Assembly (NCBI RefSeq): GCF_019399235.1
Contig: NZ_JAELVH010000004.1
Span: 1-64,000 of the forward strand
Reading direction: 5' to 3'
Length of the DNA: 64,000 bases
Source of the DNA: Streptomyces poriferorum
Lineage (GTDB): Bacteria; Actinomycetota; Actinomycetes; Streptomycetales; Streptomycetaceae
The position numbers and the translations under genes were made by a program. Under the pieces are notes generated by a model. It saw nothing but the letters and a program-made list of their open reading frames with translations. It did not search any database and was not told where the DNA came from. Every line of letters begins with the position of its first letter. The first letter of the stretch is position 1. Positions 34,842 to 42,916 of the stretch are shown in pieces.

Positions 34842-35303
34842 ATGGCAGAGCCGAGGATCTTCACGTCCGCGCAGGAGCTGCGTGACGGCGTGGGCGAGCA
34901 GCTGGGACACAGTGACTGGCTGGAGGTCGACCAGAAGAGGATCGACCTCTTCGCCGACGCCACCGGCGACCACCAGTGGATCCACGTGGACCCGGAGCGG
35001 GCCGCGGCCGGGCCGTTCGGGACGACGATCGCGCACGGCTACCTCACGCTCTCGCTGCTGCCGGCGCTCGTACCGCAGGTCATGCGGGTCGAGAACACGA
35101 AGATGGGCATCAACTACGGGACCAACAAGGTCCGCTTCCCCTCCACCGTGCCCGTGGGTTCCCGGCTGCGGGCGACGGCCGTCCTGAAGAGCGTCGAGGA
35201 GGCGGGTGGCGGCGTGCAGGTCACCGCCGTCGTCACGGTCGAGCGCGAGGGCGGCGAGAAGCCCGCGTGCGTCGCCGAGTCGGTGTCGCGCTTCTACTTC
35301 TGA
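34842..35303 (+). CDS. MaoC-family (R)-specific enoyl-CoA hydratase
   Basis: Hot-dog-fold hydratase of 153 residues that adds water to a trans-2-enoyl-CoA. FADATGDHQWIHVDPERA carries the hydratase-2 catalytic Asp and His, and FGTTIAHGYLTLSLLPAL is the substrate-tunnel motif. The single-domain length is typical of bacterial MaoC/PhaJ-like enzymes. It has a strong promoter overlapped by an operator identical to the one before the TetR gene at 35375, so its control by that repressor is likely. The acyl chain is not predictable. Confidence 0.9.
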   Translation: MAEPRIFTSAQELRDGVGEQLGHSDWLEVDQKRIDLFADATGDHQWIHVDPERAAAGPFGTTIAHGYLTLSLLPALVPQVMRVENTKMGINYGTNKVRFPSTVPVGSRLRATAVLKSVEEAGGGVQVTAVVTVEREGGEKPACVAESVSRFYF

Positions 35304-35308
35304 GCCGT

Positions 35309-35358
35309 ACGAGGGCGTCGGCCCCGGCCCCCGCGGGGGCCGGGGCCGACGCCCTCGT
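35309..35358. terminator. Perfect 50-bp palindrome, bidirectional terminator
   Basis: The 50 bp between the MaoC gene and the convergent TetR gene is a perfect palindrome, starting ACGAGGGCGTCGGCCCC and centred on CCCCCGCGGGGG. It can form a very stable hairpin in either transcript. It has no U-tract. Confidence 0.85.
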
Positions 35359-35374
35359 GGCGGTCCGGGCGCCG

Positions 35375-35998
35375 TCAGCGCCCGGCCGCGACCATCCGCA
35401 GTACGAGCCCGGCGTACAGCTCGCCCACCTCGTCCGGCGTACGGCTGCCCTGCGCGTTGAACCACCGCGCGACGTCGATGCAGAGCGAGAGCACGGCGAG
35501 TGCGGTGCCGGGAACGTCGGACACGTCGAACTCCCCCGCCGCCACGCCCTCACCGATGATCCGGCGCACCGCCGCGTCGCTCCTGCGGCGCAGCTCGACG
35601 ATCTCGGTGCGGTGCTCCTCGGCGAGCGCGTCGAGCTCGTACTGGACCACACGTGCGGTGGTGTGCCGCTCGGCGTGCCAGCGGACGAAGGCCCGCACTG
35701 CGCCGTCCAGCCGCTCGGTGGCCGAGCCCTCGCCGTCGGCCGCCGACTCCAGCAGGGTCAGGGCACGGTCGTGCCCGATCCTGCTGATCCGGTGGAGCAG
35801 CTCTTCCTTCGTCTTGAAGTGGATGTAGAGCGCCGCGGGGCTCATCCCGGCACGGCCCGCGATGTCCCGTGTGGTGGTCGCGTGGTAGCCGCGCTCGGCG
35901 AAGGCGTCGACGGCCGCCACGAGAAGCCGTCGGGCGGCCTCGGGCGTCACTTCGGACCACGGCGTGTTCTCGCCGTCGGTCTCCTCCGCCGTGCTCAT
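35375..35998 (-). CDS. TetR-family regulator of acyl-CoA metabolism
   Basis: 207-residue repressor. The HTH at about residues 20-65 reads AERGYHATTTRDIAGRAGMSPAALYIHFKTKEELL, close to KstR2/FadR-like TetR proteins that sense acyl-CoA esters. Its own upstream region and the MaoC promoter share an identical 16-bp site, which argues for autoregulation and control of the hydratase. It converges with the MaoC gene across the 50-bp palindrome. The ligand is inferred from family and context only. Confidence 0.88.
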   Translation of the reverse strand: MSTAEETDGENTPWSEVTPEAARRLLVAAVDAFAERGYHATTTRDIAGRAGMSPAALYIHFKTKEELLHRISRIGHDRALTLLESAADGEGSATERLDGAVRAFVRWHAERHTTARVVQYELDALAEEHRTEIVELRRRSDAAVRRIIGEGVAAGEFDVSDVPGTALAVLSLCIDVARWFNAQGSRTPDEVGELYAGLVLRMVAAGR

Positions 35999-36045
35999 CG
36001 TCGGTCGCCCCTCTCAGTCAGCAGGACGAACACCATACCCCGATC

Positions 36046-36061
36046 CTGAGCAAGCGCTTAG
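36046..36061. promoter_or_regulatory. TetR-type operator CTGAGCAAGCGCTTAG, copy 2
   Basis: Identical at all 16 positions to 34785-34800. It lies 48-63 bp upstream of the TetR start at 35998, suiting autoregulation. Confidence 0.8.
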
Positions 36062-36083
36062 AGGTAAGGGTGTGGGGAGATCA

Positions 36084-36374
36084 TCAGAGCTTCCGGAAGG
36101 GGTCGTGCTCGGCGAGGATCTTCTCCAGCCGGGCCTGGTCGACCCGGCTGATGATCTGCCCCGCCTCCTGCCGGTCCCGGATGACCTTCGCCAGCGTGAA
36201 GGCGGAGGTGACGAGGTAGAGGACGCCGATGGCGAGGAAGGCGCGCACCCACACGTCGGCGTCGAGGAAGTAGATTCCGAGCGTCACCGCCCCCATCGCG
36301 ATCCCGAAGGACGCGACGGCCTGGCCGAAGTAGGCGGCGGTGTTCTGCTGCTTGACCGTGGTCGTCTCACTCAT
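36084..36374 (-). CDS. YiaA/YiaB-family two-helix membrane protein
   Basis: Small inner-membrane protein of 96 residues. Two hydrophobic helices (about residues 18-38 and 45-64) with AAYFGQAVASFGIAMGAVTLGIYFLDADVWVRAFL match the YiaAB domain. The C-terminal 30 residues are charged and helical (VIRDRQEAGQIISRVDQARLE). The function of the family is unknown. The start at ATG 36374 is chosen because the preceding codons are not protein-like. Confidence 0.8.
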   Translation of the reverse strand: MSETTTVKQQNTAAYFGQAVASFGIAMGAVTLGIYFLDADVWVRAFLAIGVLYLVTSAFTLAKVIRDRQEAGQIISRVDQARLEKILAEHDPFRKL

Positions 36375-36460
36375 GCCGCCCAGCATCGGACGGCATGGCG
36401 TGCGCCACATCCGCCGCCGTACTCACGCGGTACTCAGACTCCCGCCCGGTCACGCGGGGA

Positions 36461-37612
36461 TCAGAAGGCGGACACCCCCGTCAGGGCGCGGCCGATGATC
36501 AGCTTCTGGATCTGACTGGTGCCCTCGTAGAGCGTCATCACCCGGGCGTCGCGCAGCAGTTTGCCGACGGGGTACTCGTCGATGTAGCCGTAGCCGCCGA
36601 AGACCTGGACGGCGTTGTTCGCGGCGCGGACGGCGGCCTCGGAGGCGAAGAGCTTCGCCTGGGACGCGGCGGTCGCGAAGTTCTCGCCGCGGTCGATCAG
36701 GTCGGCCACCCGCCAGGTCAGCAGACGGGCGGCGTCGACGTCCACGGAGATGTCGCTGATGAGCTCCTGGACGAGCTGGTAGCTCGCGATGGACTTGCCG
36801 AACTGCTCGCGCTCCCCCGCGTACCCCACGGCCGCGTCCAGGGCCGCCTGCGCGATGCCGACACAGCCCGCCGCGACCGACATCCGCCCCTTGGCCAGCG
36901 CCGACATGGCTATGGAGAAGCCCTTGCCCTCCGGGCCCATGAGGGCGCCGGCGGGTACGCGGACGTCCTCCAGGACCAGTTCGGCGGTCGCCTGGCCGCG
37001 CAGACCGAGCTTGCCGTGGATGGTGCGCCGGGTAAGGCCGGGGGTGTCCGCGGGCACCAGGAAGGCGGACACGCCCTTGTGCCCGGGGGTGTCGTTGGTG
37101 CGGGCGAAGAGCAGCACCACATCGGCCCAGGTGCCGTTGGTGATGAACATCTTGCTGCCGTTGATGACGTAGTCACCGCCGTCCCGGACGGCCCTCGTCG
37201 TCAGGTTCCCGGCGTCCGATCCCGTGCCCGGTTCCGTGAGGCCGAAGCAGCCGACGGCGTCGCCGGAGGTCAGCCCGGGCAGCCACTGCCGCTTCTGCTC
37301 CTCGTCGCCCCACGCGGCGACGGTCTTGGCGACCAGGCCGAGCGAGACCGAGACGATGCCGCGGACCGAGGAGTCCCCGCGGCCGAGCTCCTCGGTGACC
37401 AGGCAGTACGTCAGATGGTCGCCGCCCGAACCGCCGTACTCCTCGGGGACCGTCAGTCCGAGGAAGCCGAGTGAGCCCAGCTTCTTCACGATCGACTTGT
37501 CGACGTTCTCGGCCCGGTCCCACTCGACGACGTGCGGGGCGATGTCCCGGGCCACGAAGTCCTTGGCGAGCTGCCGGACGGCTTCCTGCTCCTCGCTGAG
37601 CTCCAGGTTCAT
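36461..37612 (-). CDS. Acyl-CoA dehydrogenase
   Basis: 383-residue FAD enzyme of beta-oxidation or branched-chain degradation, cytoplasmic. FGLTEPGTGSDAGNL is the FAD-binding signature, and the C-terminal YIDEYPVGKLLRDARVMTLYEGTSQIQ includes the catalytic glutamate of short- or medium-chain dehydrogenases (YEGTSQIQ). It is divergent from a TetR gene with a palindromic operator between them, so it is probably the primary target of that repressor. Chain specificity is unknown. Confidence 0.93.
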   Translation of the reverse strand: MNLELSEEQEAVRQLAKDFVARDIAPHVVEWDRAENVDKSIVKKLGSLGFLGLTVPEEYGGSGGDHLTYCLVTEELGRGDSSVRGIVSVSLGLVAKTVAAWGDEEQKRQWLPGLTSGDAVGCFGLTEPGTGSDAGNLTTRAVRDGGDYVINGSKMFITNGTWADVVLLFARTNDTPGHKGVSAFLVPADTPGLTRRTIHGKLGLRGQATAELVLEDVRVPAGALMGPEGKGFSIAMSALAKGRMSVAAGCVGIAQAALDAAVGYAGEREQFGKSIASYQLVQELISDISVDVDAARLLTWRVADLIDRGENFATAASQAKLFASEAAVRAANNAVQVFGGYGYIDEYPVGKLLRDARVMTLYEGTSQIQKLIIGRALTGVSAF

Positions 37613-37628
37613 CCTTCGACCCTCACTT

Positions 37629-37649
37629 TAATTAGCACTGCTAGTTTTA
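37629..37649. promoter_or_regulatory. TetR-type operator, AAACTAGC family, copy 1
   Basis: TAGCACTGCTA is a perfect 11-bp palindrome flanked by A/T (minus strand AAACTAGCAGTGCTAATTA), lying between the divergent acyl-CoA dehydrogenase and TetR genes. It resembles the site at 42811-42830 before the aldehyde dehydrogenase gene. Confidence 0.7.
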
Positions 37650-37662
37650 GGGATGCAGGGCC

Positions 37663-37668
37663 TACTAT
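37663..37668 (+). promoter_or_regulatory. -10 box, leaderless TetR transcript
   Basis: TACTAT lies 7 nt before the ATG at 37676; the operator covers the expected -35 region. Confidence 0.5.
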
Positions 37669-37675
37669 GTGCCGC

Positions 37676-38326
37676 ATGGCCCGCCCGCGCAAGCCCCTTC
37701 TCAGCAGAGACCGCATCGTCGAGACGGCGAGCGCCCTCGTGGACGCCGAGGGGCTCGACGCCGTCTCGACCCGCCGCCTCGCGGCCGAGCTCGGGGTCAG
37801 CGGGCCGTCGCTCTACAACCACTTCCGCAACAAGGACGAGATCCTGGACGCGGTCGCCGACTCCGTCTCCGCGCAGGTCGATCTGTCGATGTTCGACGAG
37901 TCCGACACCCGCGACTGGCGGGCCGCACTGCACGACTGGGCCGTCTCCTACCGTGCGGCGCTCAGCGCGCACCCGCACATCGTTCCGGTGCTCGCCCAGG
38001 GCCCCGGCCGCCGCCCGGCCGGCCTGCGGGTCGCCGACGCGGTGTTCGGCGCCATGGTCCGCGCCGGCTGGCCGCCGGCCCAGGCCACGTACATCGGCGC
38101 CCTCATGCGCTACTTCATCACCGGCTCGGCCCTCGGCTCGTTCGCCCGGGGCTTCGTGGACGACGAGACGGCGTACGACCCGGCCGACTACCCGCACCTG
38201 GGCCAGGCCCACCTGCTCGCGGAGCGCCGCCAGCAGGTCGACGAGGGGGCTTTCGAGACAGGACTGCGGGCGCTGATCGACGGGCTCGCCCTGCAGTACG
38301 CCCCGCCCGCGGGGCAGGTGCGGTAG
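37676..38326 (+). CDS. TetR-family regulator, divergent from acyl-CoA dehydrogenase
   Basis: 216-residue repressor of the TetR type with a TetR_C-like C-terminal domain. HTH: DRIVETASALVDAEGLDAVS followed by LGVSGPSLYNHFRNKDEIL (about residues 12-60). Its promoter region contains the AAACTAGC-type palindrome, also present before the aldehyde/alcohol dehydrogenase pair, so a small regulon of acyl-CoA and aldehyde oxidation is inferred. Leaderless transcription is predicted from TACTAT 7 nt before the ATG. Confidence 0.88.
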   Translation: MARPRKPLLSRDRIVETASALVDAEGLDAVSTRRLAAELGVSGPSLYNHFRNKDEILDAVADSVSAQVDLSMFDESDTRDWRAALHDWAVSYRAALSAHPHIVPVLAQGPGRRPAGLRVADAVFGAMVRAGWPPAQATYIGALMRYFITGSALGSFARGFVDDETAYDPADYPHLGQAHLLAERRQQVDEGAFETGLRALIDGLALQYAPPAGQVR

Positions 38327-38378
38327 AGAGCTGCGCCGGGCCCGCGACTATTCGGTGGGCACCGAACCGTCCTGGCTC

Positions 38379-38384
38379 TACGGT
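38379..38384 (+). promoter_or_regulatory. -10 box, leaderless DMT transporter transcript
   Basis: TACGGT lies 7 nt before the ATG at 38392. Confidence 0.45.
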
Positions 38385-38391
38385 CAGGTCC

Positions 38392-39372
38392 ATGACGACG
38401 CTCCCCTCCTCCGCCGCGCCTCCCGGACACCGTGACCGGCGGGCCACGGCAGCCGCCTGCACCACCGTGGTCCTGTGGGCCTCCGCCTTCGTCTCCATCC
38501 GCAGCGCGGGCGAGGCCTACTCCCCCGGCGCACTGGCCCTCGGGCGGCTGCTGGCCGGCTCCCTGGCGCTCGGCGCCCTCCTGCTGCTGCGGCGGGAGGG
38601 GCTGCCCCCACGGGCGGCCTGGCCGGGCATCCTCTGGTCGGGGCTGCTGTGGTTCGGCCTGTACATGGTGGTGCTCAACTGGGGCGAGCAGCAGGTGGAC
38701 GCCGGGACCGCCGCGATGGTCGTGAACATCGGCCCCCTGCTGATCGCCCTCCTCGGCTCCCGGCTGCTCGGCGAGGGGCTGCCGCGCCGGCTGCTGCTGG
38801 GCATGGGCGTGTCCTTCGCGGGCGCCGCGGTGGTGGGGCTCTCCATGTCGGGTCACGGGAGTTCCTCGGTGCTGGGCGTGCTGCTCTGCCTGCTGGCGGC
38901 GGTCGCGTACGCGGGCGGAGTCGTCGGCCAGAAGCCCGCGCTGCGGCACGGCTCGGCGCTCCAGATCACCACGTTCGGCTGCCTGGTCGGCACGGTGGCG
39001 TGCCTGCCGTTCGCCGGTGCGCTGATCTCCGACGCGGCCGACGCGCCCCTGTCGGCGACCCTGAACATGGTCTACCTGGGTATCTTCCCGACCGCGCTGG
39101 CCTTCACCACCTGGGCCTACGCGCTCGCGCGCACCACGGCGGGCCGGATGGGCGCCACCACCTACGCGGTGCCGGCGCTCGTGGTGCTGATGTCGTGGCT
39201 GCTGCTGGACGAGGTGCCCGCACTGCTCACCGTCACCGGCGGGCTGCTCTGTCTGGCCGGGGTGGCGGTCTCCCGGATGCGTCCGCAGACTGGTGCGACG
39301 CGGAAGAATCCCGCCCAGCCGGTGGAAGGACCCCCTCATGACGCCGAGTGCCAAGCAGCGGACCGGCCGTAG
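38392..39372 (+). CDS. EamA-family (DMT) transporter
   Basis: 326-residue inner-membrane exporter-like protein with ten hydrophobic helices in two EamA repeats (about residues 20-148 and 160-300). Repeat hallmarks are VVLWASAFVSIRSAGEAYSP, the helix after GTAAMVVNIGPLLIALLGS, and MGATTYAVPALVVLMSWLLLDE. It probably exports an amino acid or small metabolite. The last 12 codons overlap the start of the PPK2 gene by 35 bp in another frame, so translational coupling is possible. Confidence 0.87.
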   Translation: MTTLPSSAAPPGHRDRRATAAACTTVVLWASAFVSIRSAGEAYSPGALALGRLLAGSLALGALLLLRREGLPPRAAWPGILWSGLLWFGLYMVVLNWGEQQVDAGTAAMVVNIGPLLIALLGSRLLGEGLPRRLLLGMGVSFAGAAVVGLSMSGHGSSSVLGVLLCLLAAVAYAGGVVGQKPALRHGSALQITTFGCLVGTVACLPFAGALISDAADAPLSATLNMVYLGIFPTALAFTTWAYALARTTAGRMGATTYAVPALVVLMSWLLLDEVPALLTVTGGLLCLAGVAVSRMRPQTGATRKNPAQPVEGPPHDAECQAADRP

Positions 39373-40240
39373 GAAGGCGAAGGGGGCCGCCGAGCCTGCG
39401 GCCCCCGAGGGCTGTGACGCCTGGCGCGAGGACTATCCGTACGACTCCAAGCTCGGCCGCAAGGCGTACGACCTGTCCAAGCGTGCCCTGCAGATAGAAC
39501 TGCTCAAGCTCCAGCACTGGATCAAGGAGCACGACGAGCGGCTCGTCATCCTCTTCGAGGGACGCGACGCCGCCGGCAAGGGCGGCACCATCAAACGGTT
39601 CACCGAGCATCTCAACCCCCGTGGTGCGCGCGTGGTGGCGCTGGAGAAGCCGACCGAACGCGAACGCTCGCAGTGGTACTTCCAGCGGTACGTGGCGCAT
39701 CTGCCGACCGCCGGGGAGATCGTGATGTTCGACCGGTCCTGGTACAACCGGGCCGGTGTGGAGCGGGTGATGGACTTCTGCTCGACGTCCGAGTACCTCG
39801 AATTCATGCACCAGACACCGGGGTTCGAGCGGATGCTCGTCCGCGACGGCATCCATCTGGTGAAGTTCTGGTTCTCCGTCTCGCGCCACGAGCAGCGCAA
39901 GCGGTTCATGAGCCGGCAGACCGACCCGGTGCGGCAGTGGAAGCTGAGCCCGGTCGACCTCGCGTCGCTCGACAAGTGGGACGCGTACACCGAGGCCAAG
40001 GAGCTGATGCTCTTCCACACGGACACGGCGGACGCCCCGTGGACCGTGGTGAAGAGCAACGACAAGAAGCGGGCCCGGCTGGAGGCCATCCGCCATGTCC
40101 TGCACCGCTTCGACTACCCGGACAAGGACGCGTCGGTGGCCGGGGAGCCGGACCCGCTGATCGTGGGCCCGGCCTCCCGGATCTTCGAGCAGGGCGAGCA
40201 CGAAGCCGCGCCCGTGAAGCCCACTCCGAAGAAGCCCTAG
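39338..40240 (+). CDS. ppk2: Polyphosphate kinase 2
   Basis: 300-residue cytoplasmic enzyme of the PPK2 family, transferring phosphate between polyphosphate and nucleotides. The Walker A EGRDAAGKGGT (Lys81) and Walker B FDRSWYNRAGVERV (Asp132) are intact, with the lid region RQTDPVRQWKLSPVDLASLDKWDAYTEA split by normal family spacing. A single PPK2 domain of this length suggests class I (NDP phosphorylation), but class cannot be proven by eye. GGAAGGA precedes the ATG at 39338. Its TAG shares CTAG with the stop of the convergent alcohol dehydrogenase. Confidence 0.93.
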   Translation: MTPSAKQRTGRRKAKGAAEPAAPEGCDAWREDYPYDSKLGRKAYDLSKRALQIELLKLQHWIKEHDERLVILFEGRDAAGKGGTIKRFTEHLNPRGARVVALEKPTERERSQWYFQRYVAHLPTAGEIVMFDRSWYNRAGVERVMDFCSTSEYLEFMHQTPGFERMLVRDGIHLVKFWFSVSRHEQRKRFMSRQTDPVRQWKLSPVDLASLDKWDAYTEAKELMLFHTDTADAPWTVVKSNDKKRARLEAIRHVLHRFDYPDKDASVAGEPDPLIVGPASRIFEQGEHEAAPVKPTPKKP

Positions 40241-41316
40241 AAGACCACCAGGGCGCGGCCGCCTTTGCCGGCGATCATGTTGTCGAAGGCCGCCGGGATG
40301 CCGTCCAGGCCGATCCGTTCGGTGACCATCATCGAGAGGTCGAAGCGGCCCGCCCTGATGTGGTCGGCCAGCACCGGCAGATCGCGGGCCGGGTCGCTGT
40401 TGCCGTACACGCAGCCGGTCAGGGACCTGCCCCAGTGGAAGATCTCCAGGGCGTTGAACGTCACCTGCTGGTCCTTGCCGCCGATGCCGACGACCGTGGC
40501 GCGGCCGCCCCGGCGGGTGGACTCCCAGGCGGCGCGGATGGTGGTGGCCCGGCCCACGCACTCGACGGCCACGTCCGCGCCCTGTCCGCCGGTGAGCTTC
40601 CGGATCTCGCGGGGCGTGGTCGCGGAGGCGATCACGTAGTCCGTGGCACCGGCCCGGCGCGCGAGGTCCTCCTTCTCCGGGGAGACGTCCACCGCGATGA
40701 TCTTCGAGGCGCCGGCGATCCGGGCGGCCTGGAGCACGGCGAGGCCGACGCCGCCGATGCCGAACACGACGACGGACTCGCCGGCGCGGACCTGGGCGCT
40801 GTGGTGGACCGCGCCGTACCCGGTCAGCACCGCGCAGCCGAGCAGGGCCGCGTCGGTGAGCGGGATGCCGTCCGGGGCGGGCAGCACGCAGTTGGCGGCG
40901 ACCACGGTCTCCTGCGCGAAGGCGGCGACGTTCAGTCCGGGGTGCAGTTCGGTGCCGTCCGCGGTGCGGGCGTGGATGTTGGCCGCACCGGCCAGGGCGT
41001 TGGTGCAGAGCCAGACCTCGCCGATGCCGCAGTGGTGGCAGCTGCCGCAGGACGGTGCCCAGTTGAGGACGACGCCGTCGCCCGGGGCGAGATGGCCGAC
41101 GCCCTCGCCCACCGAGACGACGGTGCCCGCGCCCTCGTGGCCGAGGACGGCCGGGACGGGCAGCCGCATGGTGCCGTCGGACAGCGAGAGGTCGGAGTGG
41201 CAGACCCCGGCGGCGGCGAGACGGATGCGCACCTGGCCGGGGCCGGGCTCGGGCAGGGTGATGTCGGTGATCTCCAGCGGAGCTCCGACGGCGGACAGTA
41301 CGGCGGCGCGGACCAC
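40237..41316 (-). CDS. Zinc-dependent alcohol dehydrogenase
   Basis: 359-residue medium-chain dehydrogenase. Catalytic zinc ligands are in GVCHSDLSLSDG and GHEGAG; the structural zinc site is CGSCHHCGIGEVWLC. GIGGVGLAVLQAARIAG binds NAD. It resembles class III and Rxyl_3153-type enzymes acting on primary or aryl alcohols. The GTG at 41316 follows AAGGAG at 7 nt. It lies 53 bp downstream of the aldehyde dehydrogenase on the same strand, so the pair would convert an alcohol to a carboxylic acid. Confidence 0.92.
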   Translation of the reverse strand: MVRAAVLSAVGAPLEITDITLPEPGPGQVRIRLAAAGVCHSDLSLSDGTMRLPVPAVLGHEGAGTVVSVGEGVGHLAPGDGVVLNWAPSCGSCHHCGIGEVWLCTNALAGAANIHARTADGTELHPGLNVAAFAQETVVAANCVLPAPDGIPLTDAALLGCAVLTGYGAVHHSAQVRAGESVVVFGIGGVGLAVLQAARIAGASKIIAVDVSPEKEDLARRAGATDYVIASATTPREIRKLTGGQGADVAVECVGRATTIRAAWESTRRGGRATVVGIGGKDQQVTFNALEIFHWGRSLTGCVYGNSDPARDLPVLADHIRAGRFDLSMMVTERIGLDGIPAAFDNMIAGKGGRALVVF

Positions 41317-41369
41317 GGACTGGCTCCTTGCTGATCGGGGGCGCGGACTCTGCGGACCCAGGGGGCGGT

Positions 41370-42764
41370 TCAGAACTGGAGGGACTTGGTCTGGAGGTAC
41401 TCGGCGAGACCGTGCTCGCCGAGTTCGCGGCCGACGCCGGACTGCTTGTAGCCGCCGAAGGGGGCGAGCGGGTTGAAGCGGCCGCCGTTGATGTCGACCT
41501 GGCCGGTGTCCATCCGGCGGGCGAAGGCGACGGCCTCCGCGTCGTCGGCGGCCCAGACGGCGCCCGCGAGCCCGTACACGGTGCCGTTGGCGATGCGCAG
41601 CGCGTCCGCCTCGTCCTCGTACTTCAGGATCGAGACGACCGGGCCGAAGATCTCCTCCTGTGCGATGGTCATCTCCGGAGTGACGTCGGCGAACACGGTG
41701 GGGCTGACGTAGTACCCGGTGGAGAGCGGCGCCTCGGGGCCGCCGGCCACGACGCGGGCGCCCTCCTCGATGCCCTTCTCGATGTAACCGCGCACCCGTG
41801 CCTGCTGCTTGGCGTTGACGAGCGGTCCGACGCGCTCGCCGGGTACGTACTTGGCGACGGCCGCGGCGGCGAGGGTGACGGCCTCCTCGTACCGTTCGGC
41901 GTCCACCAGCATCCGGGTCCAGGCGCTGCACGTCTGGCCCGAGTTGGACATCACGTTGGCGATGCCGACGTTGACCGCCTTGGCCAGGTCCGCCGAGGGC
42001 AGGATGACGTTGGCGGACTTGCCGCCGAGCTCCAGCGCGACGCGCTTGATCGCGCCGCCCGCCGTGGCGCCGATCTGCCGGCCGACGGCCGTGGAGCCGG
42101 TGAAGGAGACGAGGTCGACGTCCTCGTGCTCGGCGAGCGCCTGTCCGGCGACCGGGCCGAGGCCGGTGACCAGGTTGAAGACGCCGGCGGGCAGACCGGC
42201 CTCCTCGGTGGCCTCGGCGAAGAGCTGCGCGGTGAGCGGGGTGTCCTCGGCCGGCTTGAGGACGACGGTGCAGCCGGCGGCGAGCGCGGGGGCCACCTTG
42301 GCGACGATCTGGTGCAGCGGGTAGTTCCACGGGGTGATCGCGCCGACCACGCCGACGGGCTCCAGGAACACGGTGGAGTTGCCGTGCCGCTGCTCGAAGG
42401 CGTACGTCGCGGCCAGTTCGGCGTACGAACCGGCGACCAGGACCGGCACGCCCGCGTGCACCATCTGCGACATCGGCAGCGGCGAGCCCAGTTCGGCGGT
42501 CACCGTCCCGGCGATCTCGTCCTTGCGGGCGGCCAGCACATCGCGCAGCGCGCCGATCAGGGCGGCCCGCTCGGCGGGCGGAGTCGCGGCCCAGCCGGGG
42601 AACGCGGCGCGGGCGGCACGTACCGCGGCGTCGACGTCCTCGGCGGTGCCCGCCGGGACGTGCGCGATGACCTGTTCGTCCGCCGGGTTCACCACCGCGA
42701 CGGTGTCCTTGCCGGCGGCGGGCCGCCATGCGCCGCCGATGTACATACCGTCATGGGCCTTCAT
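41370..42764 (-). CDS. Aldehyde dehydrogenase
   Basis: 464-residue NAD(P)-dependent ALDH oxidising an aldehyde to an acid, cytoplasmic. [20 protein letters not shown] is the cofactor-binding segment, [12 protein letters not shown] holds the general base Glu245 and [12 protein letters not shown] the nucleophile Cys279. Strong start context (GGAGGAACAGCC before ATG). The alcohol dehydrogenase follows in the same operon. The upstream AAACTAGC-type palindrome links it to the acyl-CoA dehydrogenase/TetR pair 4 kb away. Substrate unknown. Confidence 0.93.
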   Translation of the reverse strand: MKAHDGMYIGGAWRPAAGKDTVAVVNPADEQVIAHVPAGTAEDVDAAVRAARAAFPGWAATPPAERAALIGALRDVLAARKDEIAGTVTAELGSPLPMSQMVHAGVPVLVAGSYAELAATYAFEQRHGNSTVFLEPVGVVGAITPWNYPLHQIVAKVAPALAAGCTVVLKPAEDTPLTAQLFAEATEEAGLPAGVFNLVTGLGPVAGQALAEHEDVDLVSFTGSTAVGRQIGATAGGAIKRVALELGGKSANVILPSADLAKAVNVGIANVMSNSGQTCSAWTRMLVDAERYEEAVTLAAAAVAKYVPGERVGPLVNAKQQARVRGYIEKGIEEGARVVAGGPEAPLSTGYYVSPTVFADVTPEMTIAQEEIFGPVVSILKYEDEADALRIANGTVYGLAGAVWAADDAEAVAFARRMDTGQVDINGGRFNPLAPFGGYKQSGVGRELGEHGLAEYLQTKSLQF

Positions 42765-42810
42765 GGCTGTTCCTCCCGGACGCGGTGACGGACGAGGTCG
42801 TCCGCGCCCT

Positions 42811-42830
42811 AAACTAGCGCCGTTAGTTTT
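42811..42830. promoter_or_regulatory. TetR-type operator, AAACTAGC family, copy 2
   Basis: AAACTAGCGCCGTTAGTTTT has arms AAACTA/TAGTTT, 47 bp upstream of the aldehyde dehydrogenase ATG. It shares AAACTAGC and the TAnTT half with the palindrome at 37629-37649. Confidence 0.65.
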
Positions 42831-42856
42831 CTGGCGCCAGAGACGTCCGTCACGTG

Positions 42857-42904
42857 CCGGGGCCCGCCCGTCGCCCGGGGGAGGCGAGCGGCGGGCGGGC
42901 CCGG
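42857..42904 (-). terminator. Hairpin terminator of ABC ATPase gene
   Basis: CCGGGGCCCGCCCG and CGGGCGGGCCCGG pair across a GC-rich loop with one bulged G, just after the ATPase stop (42917, minus strand). Confidence 0.6.
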
Positions 42905-42916
42905 TATGCCGTCGCC

